From positions 1 through 58,846 of the IMG/VR virus record IMGVR_UViG_3300047547_000066: a stretch of DNA of 58,846 nucleotides; one strand, written 5' to 3'. Shown here in pieces: positions 21,527 through 28,700 of the stretch. Below the pieces are notes generated by a model that made no database searches, was not told the origin of the DNA, and saw nothing but the letters and a program-made list of their open reading frames with translations. This stretch comes from a virus. Within the stretch, counting starts at the first letter, position 1, and every line of letters begins with the position of its first letter. A program made the position numbers and the translations under genes.

Positions 21527-21795
21527 CACTCAACTCCGAAATGTTCTAAGATAGCGTCACAGCATTCCATCGATGCAATAGATCCTTCAGACATATCTTT
21601 ATAATTGCGGCTGTATATTCGTTCACATACATCTGAACACTCCCGCACAATCAACTCGGCGAACTTTTCTATATTTCCTTCACCGTAACCCAATCGGTCA
21701 ATTGTACAACCAGCTTGTTCAGCAAGTCGTTTAATCGGCTCGTTTACTTGAATCTGTTCAAGAAATTTTTCAATTCGGGCGAGTCGTTCATTCAT
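21526..21795 (-). CDS. IKEL/FAELIV family small protein with extended N-terminus (89 aa)
   Basis: MNERLARIEKFLEQIQVNE precedes the usual IKRLAEQAGCTIDRLG, then IEKFAELIVRECSDVCER and AILEHFGVE. The extra helix may come from a partial duplication of the start. Paired with the zinc-ribbon gene upstream. Confidence 0.85.
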   Translation of the reverse strand: MNERLARIEKFLEQIQVNEPIKRLAEQAGCTIDRLGYGEGNIEKFAELIVRECSDVCERIYSRNYKDMSEGSIASMECCDAILEHFGVE

Positions 21796-22007
21796 TTTGA
21801 TCCATCCTCTCTCCAGAATTTTTTGCAATCAGGACAGGTAAACTCCGTCCAGTAGCAGTCTGCTGAAGGGTCGTAGTTGCCTGTGCTTGCTCTATGCTTC
21901 TTGTGAACGTTTGGGTGTTCACAAGAGTCCTGCAACTCTTTCAGTTGTTGGTTGTACTTTCGTAGAGCAGATTCTATTCGCTCTCGCTTTTTGGCTACTT
22001 TATTCAT
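21792..22007 (-). CDS. small zinc-ribbon protein, copy 2 (71 aa)
   Basis: KKRERIESALRKYNQQLKEL, then SCEHPNVHKKH and FTCPDCKKFW, the same as the protein at 15819-16034. The pair (ribbon gene plus family gene) is duplicated about 6 kb apart, and the DNA is similar through both genes' joint. Confidence 0.85.
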   Translation of the reverse strand: MNKVAKKRERIESALRKYNQQLKELQDSCEHPNVHKKHRASTGNYDPSADCYWTEFTCPDCKKFWREDGSK

Positions 22008-22254
22008 CCCGTACCCCTAGCTGCTGCTTCATCAGTTGTTCCTGTTTATTGCTGTCTATGCGTGTATTATCAGTCGTTTTGGGCATCCTGCAAGTGTGAT
22101 ACGTCTTCATGGTCTGCACATACTTGCCACCGGCCTGCTCACAACGTTCCTTCTCAGAGGTCAAGCTAGGATTGCTGGTAATGCCCACGAAGACCAGGAT
22201 CAGGAACACTACCAAACCGGGCCAACCGAGTACGACGTCATACACTTTGTTCAT
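22000..22254 (-). CDS. membrane protein (84 aa)
   Basis: One transmembrane segment (WPGLVVFLILVFVGITS) follows a short N-terminus; the rest is soluble with two Cys (ERCEQAGGKY, YHTCRMP). Type unknown. Confidence 0.7.
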   Translation of the reverse strand: MNKVYDVVLGWPGLVVFLILVFVGITSNPSLTSEKERCEQAGGKYVQTMKTYHTCRMPKTTDNTRIDSNKQEQLMKQQLGVRDE

Positions 22255-22448
22255 GTCTTTTCTCCTGCCCGTGCGATGTCAGCCTTGGTTGTCTGCCTCA
22301 CAGCGATTGCGTTGCCCTTCCATACAGCCCATGCGTCACGCAAGCGAATACGCCAGTAGAGCGGTGGATATGACAGTGCAGGCTCCCAGTGCTTGCCATC
22401 TGGCGATGACTGATTTGGGTTTTGCAGTAAGTCTTTGATGGTCATCAT
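22251..22448 (-). CDS. conserved phage protein (65 aa)
   Basis: MMTIKDLLQNPNQSSPDGK, then WEPALSYPPLYWRIRLRDAW and AVRQTTKADI. I recognise this compact motif set from many phages; function unknown. The start at 22448 matches the family and overlaps the next gene by ATGA. Confidence 0.85.
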   Translation of the reverse strand: MMTIKDLLQNPNQSSPDGKHWEPALSYPPLYWRIRLRDAWAVWKGNAIAVRQTTKADIARAGEKT

Positions 22449-22675
22449 GTCTTTTCTCCTGTCCGTGCGATGGCGGCTCGGGCAATGTCGCAGCACTGTC
22501 GTGCATCTGGGCCAGTATTGGCTATTAAATCTAGCGCTTCGCGCAGCGCCTCGTTCTCAACATGAAGCCTGCGGAGTTCTGTGGCGGCTTTCATGTGTTG
22601 CTCGCCGTAGAACTTCCATGACCGTTCAAGCCAGTCAGCCGACGCAATCGCTAGCGGTTTTTCAGTCTTATTCAT
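22445..22675 (-). CDS. conserved phage protein, AATELRRLH type (76 aa)
   Basis: KPLAIASADWLERSWKFYG, then MKAATELRRLHVENEALREA and CDIARAAIART. A shorter relative of the coiled-coil protein at 10270-10728. Function unknown. Confidence 0.85.
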   Translation of the reverse strand: MNKTEKPLAIASADWLERSWKFYGEQHMKAATELRRLHVENEALREALDLIANTGPDARQCCDIARAAIARTGEKT

Positions 22676-22717
22676 GTCATACCTTCTTTCTTTCGTTTAT
22701 TCCTGAGTTCTTCATTG

Positions 22718-22924
22718 TCAAACAAAATCGTAGGAAGTTTCGGACTGACCAGCCTTACCGAAGATAATTCCGAGGCTCTGGTTGTTGACTGCTAGCGCAT
22801 TGTATACCTTGACAGCAATCTCGCTATCTTCGGTTTCCAAAAACATAGTTCCGTTGAAGAAGTAAGCCCTCTTGTTGGTAACGCTCTTAACGATTTCCAA
22901 ACAACGCTGTTCAAAGCCCATCAT
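22718..22924 (-). CDS. hypothetical protein (68 aa)
   Basis: MMGFEQRCLEIVKSVTNKRA, then YFFNGTMFLETEDSEIAVKV. Good ribosome site (AAGGATATATT) and a promoter at 22952-22979. Compact alpha/beta, family unknown. Confidence 0.7.
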   Translation of the reverse strand: MMGFEQRCLEIVKSVTNKRAYFFNGTMFLETEDSEIAVKVYNALAVNNQSLGIIFGKAGQSETSYDFV

Positions 22925-22951
22925 AATATATCCTTTGTGTATGATGACTGA

Positions 22952-22979
22952 ATTATACAGAGACAATTCAAAAAGTCAA
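22952..22979 (-). promoter_or_regulatory. sigma70-like promoter
   Basis: TTGACT, 16 nt, TATAAT. It separates the small-gene region from the tRNA cluster to its right. Confidence 0.8.
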
Positions 22980-23013
22980 CAGATACAGAAAGAAAATTTA
23001 AAACATTGAATGG

Positions 23014-23085
23014 TGGGATCGATCAGAGTCGAACTGATATCTGCGCCATTATGAGTAGCGAGTCTTGCCTTTAGACGACAATCCC
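23014..23085 (-). tRNA. tRNA-Met (CAT)
   Basis: 72 nt cloverleaf: acceptor GGGATTG/CGATCCC with one G-U, D-arm GTC/GAC, anticodon stem CGCTA/TGGCG with loop CTCATAA, T-arm ATCAG-TTCGACT-CTGAT. The CCA end is encoded. CAT could also be read as Ile2 if the C is modified; this cannot be decided here. Confidence 0.92.
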
Positions 23086-23096
23086 TAATAATTTGG

Positions 23097-23168
23097 TCCG
23101 GGATGAGAGAATCGAACTCCCATTAAGGGCTTAGAAGACCCCTGTATTATCCATTATACGAATCCCGG
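23097..23168 (-). tRNA. tRNA-Arg (TCT)
   Basis: 72 nt: acceptor CCGGGAT/ATCCCGG, anticodon stem GGGGT/GCCCT with loop CTTCTAA, T-arm GGGAG-TTCGATT-CTCTC, discriminator A, CCA encoded. It decodes AGA, a codon often enriched in A+T-rich phages. Confidence 0.92.
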
Positions 23169-23179
23169 TAATTTTATTT

Positions 23180-23370
23180 CTAAACTAAATGATTGCCTAC
23201 TTCGATTGCATTCTTTCGGCACAGTAAGAGATTGTCGCATACAGAATCTATGCACTCTTTTTAAACACTACGGAAATCGAATCCGTACATATAAGGAATA
23301 AGAACTTCGAATGGATTCAGCACTCTGTATTCAACCCCATGGTACCAACCTGTTTGACTGTTTTTAATCA
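23180..23370 (-). other. gene-free stretch with a T-arm-like hairpin
   Basis: About 190 bp between tRNA-Arg and the 64-aa gene. It contains TACGG-ATTCGATT-TCCGTA, similar to a T-arm, and a hairpin GCATA...TATGC, but no complete cloverleaf. It may be a dead tRNA or another structured RNA. Confidence 0.4.
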
Positions 23371-23565
23371 TCAATTATAACAGTCTTTCATTTTCAAATT
23401 CTTTGCACTCAACTCAAATTTTTGAGTAGTCAAATCTTCACGCACACATTTAATTTTTCCAGTTTTCACATTTTTGCCAACTATCAACACATTTATGCCA
23501 TTTGCCCATTTGTGTTTGAAATTTTGTATTACGTAGCTTTTGACGTTGGTAGTTTCTGTGTTCAT
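23371..23565 (-). CDS. hypothetical protein (64 aa)
   Basis: Basic protein: MNTETTNVKSYVIQNFKHKW, then VLIVGKNVKTGKIKCVRED. Single gene inside the tRNA cluster with its own promoter. Family not recognised. Confidence 0.65.
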   Translation of the reverse strand: MNTETTNVKSYVIQNFKHKWANGINVLIVGKNVKTGKIKCVREDLTTQKFELSAKNLKMKDCYN

Positions 23566-23571
23566 GTATCA

Positions 23572-23600
23572 ATTATAACATGATATACATCAATTGTCTA
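23572..23600 (-). promoter_or_regulatory. sigma70-like promoter
   Basis: TAGACA, 17 nt, TATAAT, just upstream of the 64-aa gene. One base off the -35 consensus. Confidence 0.6.
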
Positions 23601-23620
23601 CACAGTTTAAGATTTTTTTG

Positions 23621-23693
23621 CTCCCCGACTTGGATTTACACCAAGATCTACAGTTTATCAGGTCTGTTGCTCTACTAACTGAGCTATCGAGGA
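23621..23693 (-). tRNA. degenerate tRNA, Ile-like (GAT) with 8-nt anticodon loop
   Basis: Acceptor TCCTCGA/TCGGGGA and D-arm GCTC-AGTTAGTA-GAGC match the neighbouring tRNA-Asn almost exactly, so it is a duplicate. The anticodon stem is ACAG/CTGT, and the loop is at least 8 nt (CCTGATAA), with GAT after T33. The T-loop is TGTAAAT, not TTCRANN, and CCA is not encoded. It is probably a pseudo-tRNA; a +1-decoding tRNA is a remote alternative. Confidence 0.6.
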
Positions 23694-23708
23694 ATATCAT
23701 AAAATTGG

Positions 23709-23781
23709 CTCCTCGACCTGGGCTCGAACCAGGGACCTACGGATTAACAGTCCGTTGCTCTACCAACTGAGCTATCGAGGA
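23709..23781 (-). tRNA. tRNA-Asn (GTT)
   Basis: 73 nt, textbook: acceptor TCCTCGA/TCGAGGA, anticodon stem ACGGA/TCCGT with loop CTGTTAA, T-arm CCTGG-TTCGAGC-CCAGG, CCA encoded. Confidence 0.95.
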
Positions 23782-23784
23782 ATA

Positions 23785-23857
23785 TGCTACTTGTAGGATT
23801 TGAACCCACGACCTACGCATTACAAGTGCGTTGCTCCGCCATCTGAGCTAAAGTAGC
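23785..23857 (-). tRNA. tRNA-Thr (TGT)
   Basis: 73 nt: acceptor GCTACTT/AAGTAGC, anticodon stem ACGCA/TGCGT with loop CTTGTAA, T-arm GTGGG-TTCAAAT-CCTAC, discriminator A. CCA is not encoded and must be added by the host enzyme. Confidence 0.93.
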
Positions 23858-23871
23858 GTTTCTTGTGTATA

Positions 23872-24222
23872 TTATACCATAGTTTTCTTGGAAGAACTGA
23901 TATTGGTAAAATATTTTAAAACATCATGCCAAAAACCAGACCCTGCTGATACCAACAATCCAACAATAACAGGTGACAAAAAAGCATTGAAGTTTGCATC
24001 AATTAACTCAATGTGATTTGAGTTGTTAATGCTGTACATTATAGCACCTGTTACCATTGCTAGAACTTGGTATACAAATTTGCGCTTAGATGCGTCTGGT
24101 AGTTTATCATCTAATTGAAATCCATTTATGATGATTTCATTAGAACGTTCAACTGCAACAGAAATAATACCAATGACAGTAGCTAAATGAATAATGCTTG
24201 ATAAATCCATCTCAGATTCCAA
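23872..24222 (-). CDS. membrane protein (116 aa)
   Basis: Three likely membrane segments: IIHLATVIGIISVAVERSNE, FVYQVLAMVTGAIMYSI and LSPVIVGLLVSAGSGFWHDV. The GSGFWHDVL motif recurs in phage membrane proteins of similar size. It could act in lysis or superinfection control, but nothing in the sequence proves it. Confidence 0.7.
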   Translation of the reverse strand: MESEMDLSSIIHLATVIGIISVAVERSNEIIINGFQLDDKLPDASKRKFVYQVLAMVTGAIMYSINNSNHIELIDANFNAFLSPVIVGLLVSAGSGFWHDVLKYFTNISSSKKTMV

Positions 24223-24622
24223 AATATTGTTTAAGTGTTCGTGTCATTGATTTAGCCATATAATGTTCTATATCTGAAATATGTATCCATTTATATCTAT
24301 CAATTTCGGGTAAAAGAATTCCATTTTTATAGTATGTTGAAGAACAGCTGCACAAACGCATATCAATAGTATCAACACACCATTTGTATAGATGCAATGA
24401 TTTCACAACATTGTATTCAAACATCCCCAAATCAATTAACTCTGATCTAGGTACATCTATATTGAATTCTTCCGATGTTTCCCTGATTGCACATTCTATA
24501 TGACTTTCATTGTGTTCAACTGTACCCTTTGGTATATCCCAATGAGTATTACCACTTGAATGTCCTATCAAAATATTATGGTTAGAATCAACAATCAAAA
24601 TCCCACATGACACAGTTTTCAT
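24212..24622 (-). CDS. Nudix hydrolase
   Basis: 136 aa with the Nudix box at about residues 33-55: G-TVEHN-E, then REtsEE. The last conserved Gly of the box is replaced (EEFNI). The N-terminal VSCGILIVDSNHNILIG is the usual first strand pair. Family members hydrolyse nucleoside diphosphates linked to another group; T4 has a related NudE. The substrate here is unknown. It overlaps both neighbours. Confidence 0.9.
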   Translation of the reverse strand: MKTVSCGILIVDSNHNILIGHSSGNTHWDIPKGTVEHNESHIECAIRETSEEFNIDVPRSELIDLGMFEYNVVKSLHLYKWCVDTIDMRLCSCSSTYYKNGILLPEIDRYKWIHISDIEHYMAKSMTRTLKQYFGI

Positions 24623-24957
24623 ATTTTATATGTTTTAGCATACAATGCTTCAACCAACTGCTGGTTTACATTGTTATTTTCTACAAATATTTCAGCTAAC
24701 CATCGACCATATTTATCCGGTCTATAAGTTTTCAATGTAACATTTTTATTTAGCACCATGGATTGTAGCTGAGTTTTCGATAGGTTAGCAGCAACTCTTT
24801 CTTCAGCAACAACTGACCGCAATTCTGGAGTATCTATACCATACAACCTGAACCTGATCTTGCTTTGAATGTTAAAACCAAGATCAACAAGAGCATCAAT
24901 GGTGTCACCATCAACTACATTTGTTATTACTGCGTTGTATCTGTACAGAGGATTCAT
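24619..24957 (-). CDS. thermonuclease (staphylococcal nuclease fold)
   Basis: 112 aa with VVDGDTIDALVDLG, RFRLYGIDTPE and YGRWLAEIFV, the standard SNase motifs with active-site Arg and Glu residues. Calcium-dependent nuclease that cuts DNA and RNA. No signal peptide, so it should act in the cytoplasm, perhaps on host nucleic acid. It overlaps the Nudix gene by ATGA. Confidence 0.9.
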   Translation of the reverse strand: MNPLYRYNAVITNVVDGDTIDALVDLGFNIQSKIRFRLYGIDTPELRSVVAEERVAANLSKTQLQSMVLNKNVTLKTYRPDKYGRWLAEIFVENNNVNQQLVEALYAKTYKI

Positions 24958-25263
24958 TTAAATTGCGCCTGAGCTCTTTGTGATGTATCCATTGCCGGAA
25001 GCAAGGACACATCCTACATTGTTTTCTGAATCAATTCCAATCAATGTCCATGTTTGTGTCTTATGATTAGCAAACATAACATATGATAGTTTCAATTTTA
25101 CGTTTTGACCAATAACGATTGGTGTCTCTGAATATTGGGACAGACCCTTTCGGATTGAACTAATATCCAAGCATTCAACTTCTATATTGACTGTTTCGGC
25201 ATTTGTAATGCTTGGAATACATGCACTAATAGCCAAAACACCTGCAATAATACCACGTTTCAT
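24958..25263 (-). CDS. exported protein (101 aa)
   Basis: A signal peptide (MKRGIIAGVLAISACIPSI, ending in NAET) is followed by a beta-rich mature part of about 80 residues with two Cys. Probably periplasmic. Function unknown. Confidence 0.7.
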   Translation of the reverse strand: MKRGIIAGVLAISACIPSITNAETVNIEVECLDISSIRKGLSQYSETPIVIGQNVKLKLSYVMFANHKTQTWTLIGIDSENNVGCVLASGNGYITKSSGAI

Positions 25264-25297
25264 ATCATTCTCCAGTTATAAACACCAGTATACGATA

Positions 25298-27388
25298 TCA
25301 CATAATAGAAGTCAAGTACCTATTGAAAGAATCATCTTGGTTTTTGACAGATTGTCGAACAGGCATTATATTTTGCGCGTTGTTATTGGTTATATTGTTA
25401 ATAACAGGTGCAATCTTTTGCTGCGTTTGTTGTTTTTGGGTTACAGTCTGTTTAGATTCTAAACTTGCTAACTTATTGTCTAGATACTTTGTCTCAGTTG
25501 AAATCCTAGCATTTCTGGATTCATTTACTAGATTGTCAAACCCTAGAAAACTACCTACCTTCTCAATTCCTCGAGGAATTGCGGATTCTACCTTTTCTAT
25601 CGTGGATGCGCGCTCCCAATTCTTATCATCCTGTTCTTCATTTACTACATTCTTACCAACACCAAAGCTACCAATAGCAGTGTCTACACCCATACCAACA
25701 GCAGCTGCAATAAGAGCTGGTGCTGATGCTTTTGCAATTTTACCAACTTTAGACCATAACCCACTACTCTTTACAGGCGGAGTAGTTGGTTTTGGTGTAC
25801 TACCTTGAGGAGTAGGTACATCACTGGGTGCTTTATTGGGCACTGAAACATCAACAGGTTTAGTTGTCTTATTAGGTACTGACCCATCGCTAGGTGTCTT
25901 ATTGGGAACTGAGACATCAACAGGTTTAGTTGTCTTATTAGGTGATGTACTAACAGTAGTTGGTTTTGGTGTACTACCTTGAGGAGTAGGTACATCAATT
26001 GTTGGTATGCTACCAGCTGACTTCTTACCAAAAATCAATTTCCCAGCTGCAGCAGCTGCACCAGCCACTGCTGTTAATGCTTTGCCTACTGGTATCTTTT
26101 TAATCAAAGACATAAGTGCAACAACTGCGCTTCCTAGAGCTGGAAAGATGCGCAATAATGGAGAAGCAACACCCATAACCTTTTTGAAAACGTTTGTGAG
26201 GGAACTCAAAACATTTTTAAACCCAAGTATATTGGCATCTTTATCAAACAGCTTATCAATAAATGATGGTCTATCACCCTTTGGTGATTTTACATTTGGT
26301 TGAATATCGCTTATCCTCTTTGGATTCTGTAAACTTTCAAGTGTTTCTTCTTGTGTTGAAATCTTTTCCGGTTTCAACATCTGCTTAATGTTTTTGTTTG
26401 TATCCGCTAATACTGACAGTATATTGGATAACAAGGACTCAACAGGTGATACTTTCTTAGGTCCTATTTGTTTCACTGTAGATTCAGGCGCACGAAATTT
26501 ACTAGCACTTGTGCTTTCTGATTTCTGTGCTGGAGTTATATCTGCCTTATCAATAAGGATGCTTGCTGTAGGTGGTGTAGGTGCAGACGTAGTGTCAGCA
26601 TACCCTGATGTGTATTTGGAAAATGTAGACGCAGTTTCTGGCTTACTGAATGAATTTTCAATAGCAGACTTAATATCATCCAATTTGTTTATTTGGATGG
26701 TAGAATCAATATGATCTAACTTTCTGTTATTTTTGATATCTAATCGAAGAAGTGTTAATAATTCTTCACTGGAGTTGTTTGCAGCTTTACCAATACCAAT
26801 AACAGTTTCCAATAGCTGCTGGTGTTTTTCTAATTGTTGAACAACGAGATTTGGTGCAGCATCTCTATTGGTCTCAATACCAATGATAGTTTCCAACAGC
26901 TGTTGGTGTTTTTCCAATTGTTGAACAACTGGTTTGGTAATCGATTCTGCGTTTGTGCTGCTATCCTTAGCGATAGCTTCAAGAAGTGTGTATTGCTTTT
27001 CCAGTTGCTCAATAACAAGCATAGGCGAGTCACTGCCTTGAACTCGGAGAGGTTCAGCTTTAGCAATAACTTCAAGAAGCGCATATTGTTTCTTAAGCTG
27101 TTCAACAACTGGATCAGACATTTCCTTTTCAGGACTCTTGAACAATGACTCAAAAGAACCCAGCAATGAATCTGTCAACTGAGTCATACCACGAGTAACA
27201 AAGTTGTTACCGAAAGCATTAAATGCAGACATCTGCACATTCGAACGCATGTTTGTAACATTGTTCAGCCGAGATTCTATACCTGCAAGTATCTCAGCAA
27301 TTTTTTGATTTTGATTCTGTTGCTTTTGTACAGTCAATGGGTCAACGCCCGATTGCTGTGGTGCCATTGTAGTGTTAGGTAATGCCAT
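25298..27388 (-). CDS. probable tail tape-measure / hub protein (gp29-like)
   Basis: 696 aa. Roughly residues 90-215 carry four imperfect repeats of the type VVxQLEKxxxLLExI, a coiled coil. Around residue 430 and again near 560 lie hydrophobic Ala-rich segments (GKALTAVAGAAAAAGKLIF, APALIAAAVGMGVDTAIG). Between them is a Pro/Thr-rich repeat linker (SVPNKT...PKPTT). The C-terminus is Asn/Gln-rich with NNITNNNAQNI. Length, hydrophobic segments and position after the gp26/gp51-like pair point to the tape measure; assignment is by context. Confidence 0.65.
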   Translation of the reverse strand: MALPNTTMAPQQSGVDPLTVQKQQNQNQKIAEILAGIESRLNNVTNMRSNVQMSAFNAFGNNFVTRGMTQLTDSLLGSFESLFKSPEKEMSDPVVEQLKKQYALLEVIAKAEPLRVQGSDSPMLVIEQLEKQYTLLEAIAKDSSTNAESITKPVVQQLEKHQQLLETIIGIETNRDAAPNLVVQQLEKHQQLLETVIGIGKAANNSSEELLTLLRLDIKNNRKLDHIDSTIQINKLDDIKSAIENSFSKPETASTFSKYTSGYADTTSAPTPPTASILIDKADITPAQKSESTSASKFRAPESTVKQIGPKKVSPVESLLSNILSVLADTNKNIKQMLKPEKISTQEETLESLQNPKRISDIQPNVKSPKGDRPSFIDKLFDKDANILGFKNVLSSLTNVFKKVMGVASPLLRIFPALGSAVVALMSLIKKIPVGKALTAVAGAAAAAGKLIFGKKSAGSIPTIDVPTPQGSTPKPTTVSTSPNKTTKPVDVSVPNKTPSDGSVPNKTTKPVDVSVPNKAPSDVPTPQGSTPKPTTPPVKSSGLWSKVGKIAKASAPALIAAAVGMGVDTAIGSFGVGKNVVNEEQDDKNWERASTIEKVESAIPRGIEKVGSFLGFDNLVNESRNARISTETKYLDNKLASLESKQTVTQKQQTQQKIAPVINNITNNNAQNIMPVRQSVKNQDDSFNRYLTSIM

Positions 27389-27602
27389 CGTTATTCTTCT
27401 TTTTCTCTACACTTTCAACTATTAATGCGAAATATACTTCTCGTTCAAATGGCATCATATCCTCAATAACATCAAGTGACATATTAAACTCAGACATAAG
27501 TTTATAGTTAAGTCTGTAATATGACTCTAGTGATTCATGAACTAGCGCCAAATCGAAAAAAGTTATGCAGGCCCTCCAATGTCCTGCTTTGTTCATGTCC
27601 AC
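27375..27602 (-). CDS. gp51-like C-terminal part, likely made by frameshift from the gp26-like gene
   Basis: The convincing protein sequence begins at FDLALVHESLESYYRLNY and runs through SLDVIEDMMPFEREVYFALI. This ALxHxSLxxYYxxN...PFEREVY pattern belongs to phage baseplate/tail assembly proteins and usually follows directly on the zinc domain of the gp26-like protein. Here it lies in the +1 frame and has no clear start of its own. So it is probably translated as the tail of the upstream protein after a frameshift (see 27555-27561). Confidence 0.65.
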   Translation of the reverse strand: MDMNKAGHWRACITFFDLALVHESLESYYRLNYKLMSEFNMSLDVIEDMMPFEREVYFALIVESVEKKKNNDGIT

Positions 27603-28254
27603 AATTACTACATGTAAATTTTAAAGTATGTGATAGTTCAGGTATACTGTCAACAAATTCCTTTATTGCAGATACTTGTACTTCATTCATGTTCTCAATC
27701 CACGCAACAAATTCTTCTTCAGTATAGTCAGACTTCTCATATACAGAATCAGCATCATATACACTTTCAATTAATGTATACAACATCTTTGTTGATCGAT
27801 CATCACTGTCCGACAAATCAAACACATCAGTAACAGTTGGTAATCTAAAAATAATACCAACATCATTTGTGATCTTAACGTTTGTCTTGATATCAGTTGT
27901 ATCAATTGATACATCACTAAGTGACATACTAAGCACTAGTTCGTTTTCACATTTCTCACAAACATCTTGAAACTTAACTTCTGGTCCAACTGATGCAATA
28001 CGAATCTGTACAAAGAAGTATGCTAGGTCAGCAGTTGGAATTTTACTAAAGTCCAATGTTCCACTGGTACAAGATTCTAGAACACTCTTAATCGTTTCAA
28101 GCACAGTATCTGCGTCTTTAGATTCTTGTGCAAGCAATAATGCTTTTTGTTCCTTGATAACAAATGGTCTATACTTGACCTTTATCTTGCTGATAGGTAG
28201 TTCAACAACAAGAGTTGGTGCAGATATTGTAGGTAATGTTTTCTTCATATTCAC
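27535..28254 (-). CDS. 26: baseplate protein, gp26-like (T4_baseplate family)
   Basis: 239 aa in the zero frame. An N-terminal beta domain (VELPISKIKVKYRPFVIKEQ) is followed by two zinc-binding pairs, VCEKCENELVL and FTCSNCGHEQ. The layout matches the T4 baseplate hub protein gp26 family (T4_baseplate), somewhat longer than T4's 208 aa. The zero frame stops at GLHNFFRFGASS; a shift at the T-run before this would add 59 residues (about 292 aa in all). Structural or assembly part of the baseplate. Confidence 0.85.
   Translation of the reverse strand: MNMKKTLPTISAPTLVVELPISKIKVKYRPFVIKEQKALLLAQESKDADTVLETIKSVLESCTSGTLDFSKIPTADLAYFFVQIRIASVGPEVKFQDVCEKCENELVLSMSLSDVSIDTTDIKTNVKITNDVGIIFRLPTVTDVFDLSDSDDRSTKMLYTLIESVYDADSVYEKSDYTEEEFVAWIENMNEVQVSAIKEFVDSIPELSHTLKFTCSNCGHEQSRTLEGLHNFFRFGASS
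27555..27561 (-). other. putative programmed frameshift site (TTTTTTC)
   Basis: The zero frame reads AAC TTT TTT CGA. Skipping C (+1), or slipping back two, puts ribosomes into GAT TTG GCG and the gp51-like tail. The reading LHNFF then DLALVHESL restores the family consensus. A plain indel is the alternative. Confidence 0.5.
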
Positions 28255-28700
28255 TTCAAATTCAAATTACTGAGCATGGTTTGTAGGTCAGTTGTTGTAC
28301 CCACAAACACTGTATTATTGTTTACGACACCATTATTTATGGGTTGTTGATCATTTTGATTTAATGCAACACTTTTTTGTATCTTTGCTTTCCGTTCATG
28401 AACATCCAACAGTTTGATAGCAATATCGGAAAGATTACCTAGCATACCATTTAGAACTTCAAATGATCTAGGAGATTCTTCTGCTACTGCAATTCGTTTC
28501 AAATCTTCAAATGCATCTTCACCATGCTTTAACAGTTTATACAATGTATCACGAACTGCATCCGCATCTGCTTCAACGCTTGACTCCATAGGTTGTTCAG
28601 TAATCTCAACAATCTCAGTAGGTCTTCTCGATGTATCAACAACGTCTTCAACATCAAATGTTGATGCCAATGACGTAAATGTTTTATTTGTTTCTGTCAC
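28251..28700 (-). CDS. 16: terminase small subunit, gp16-like
   Basis: 149 aa. A disordered acidic N-terminus is followed by a helical core (AVRDTLYKLLKHGEDAFEDL, SPRSFEVLNGMLGNLSDIA, LLDVHERKAKI) and the C-terminal segment VVNNNTVFVGTTTDLQTML. The SPRxxEV...LL..H and VFVGxTxDLQ elements are typical of T4-type small terminases, which form rings and present DNA to the large subunit gp17. gp17 is not in this window; finding gp16 between tail genes is unlike T4. Confidence 0.85.
   Translation of the reverse strand: MTETNKTFTSLASTFDVEDVVDTSRRPTEIVEITEQPMESSVEADADAVRDTLYKLLKHGEDAFEDLKRIAVAEESPRSFEVLNGMLGNLSDIAIKLLDVHERKAKIQKSVALNQNDQQPINNGVVNNNTVFVGTTTDLQTMLSNLNLK

Noticed and set aside
12732-21795. 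CRISPR array
   Set aside because: The regular spacing comes from repeated gene ends; units are genes of 200-300 bp, not short repeats with spacers.
25323-25808. Plus-strand 161-aa frame
   Set aside because: Antisense to the tape-measure gene, with low-complexity composition expected from the opposite strand.
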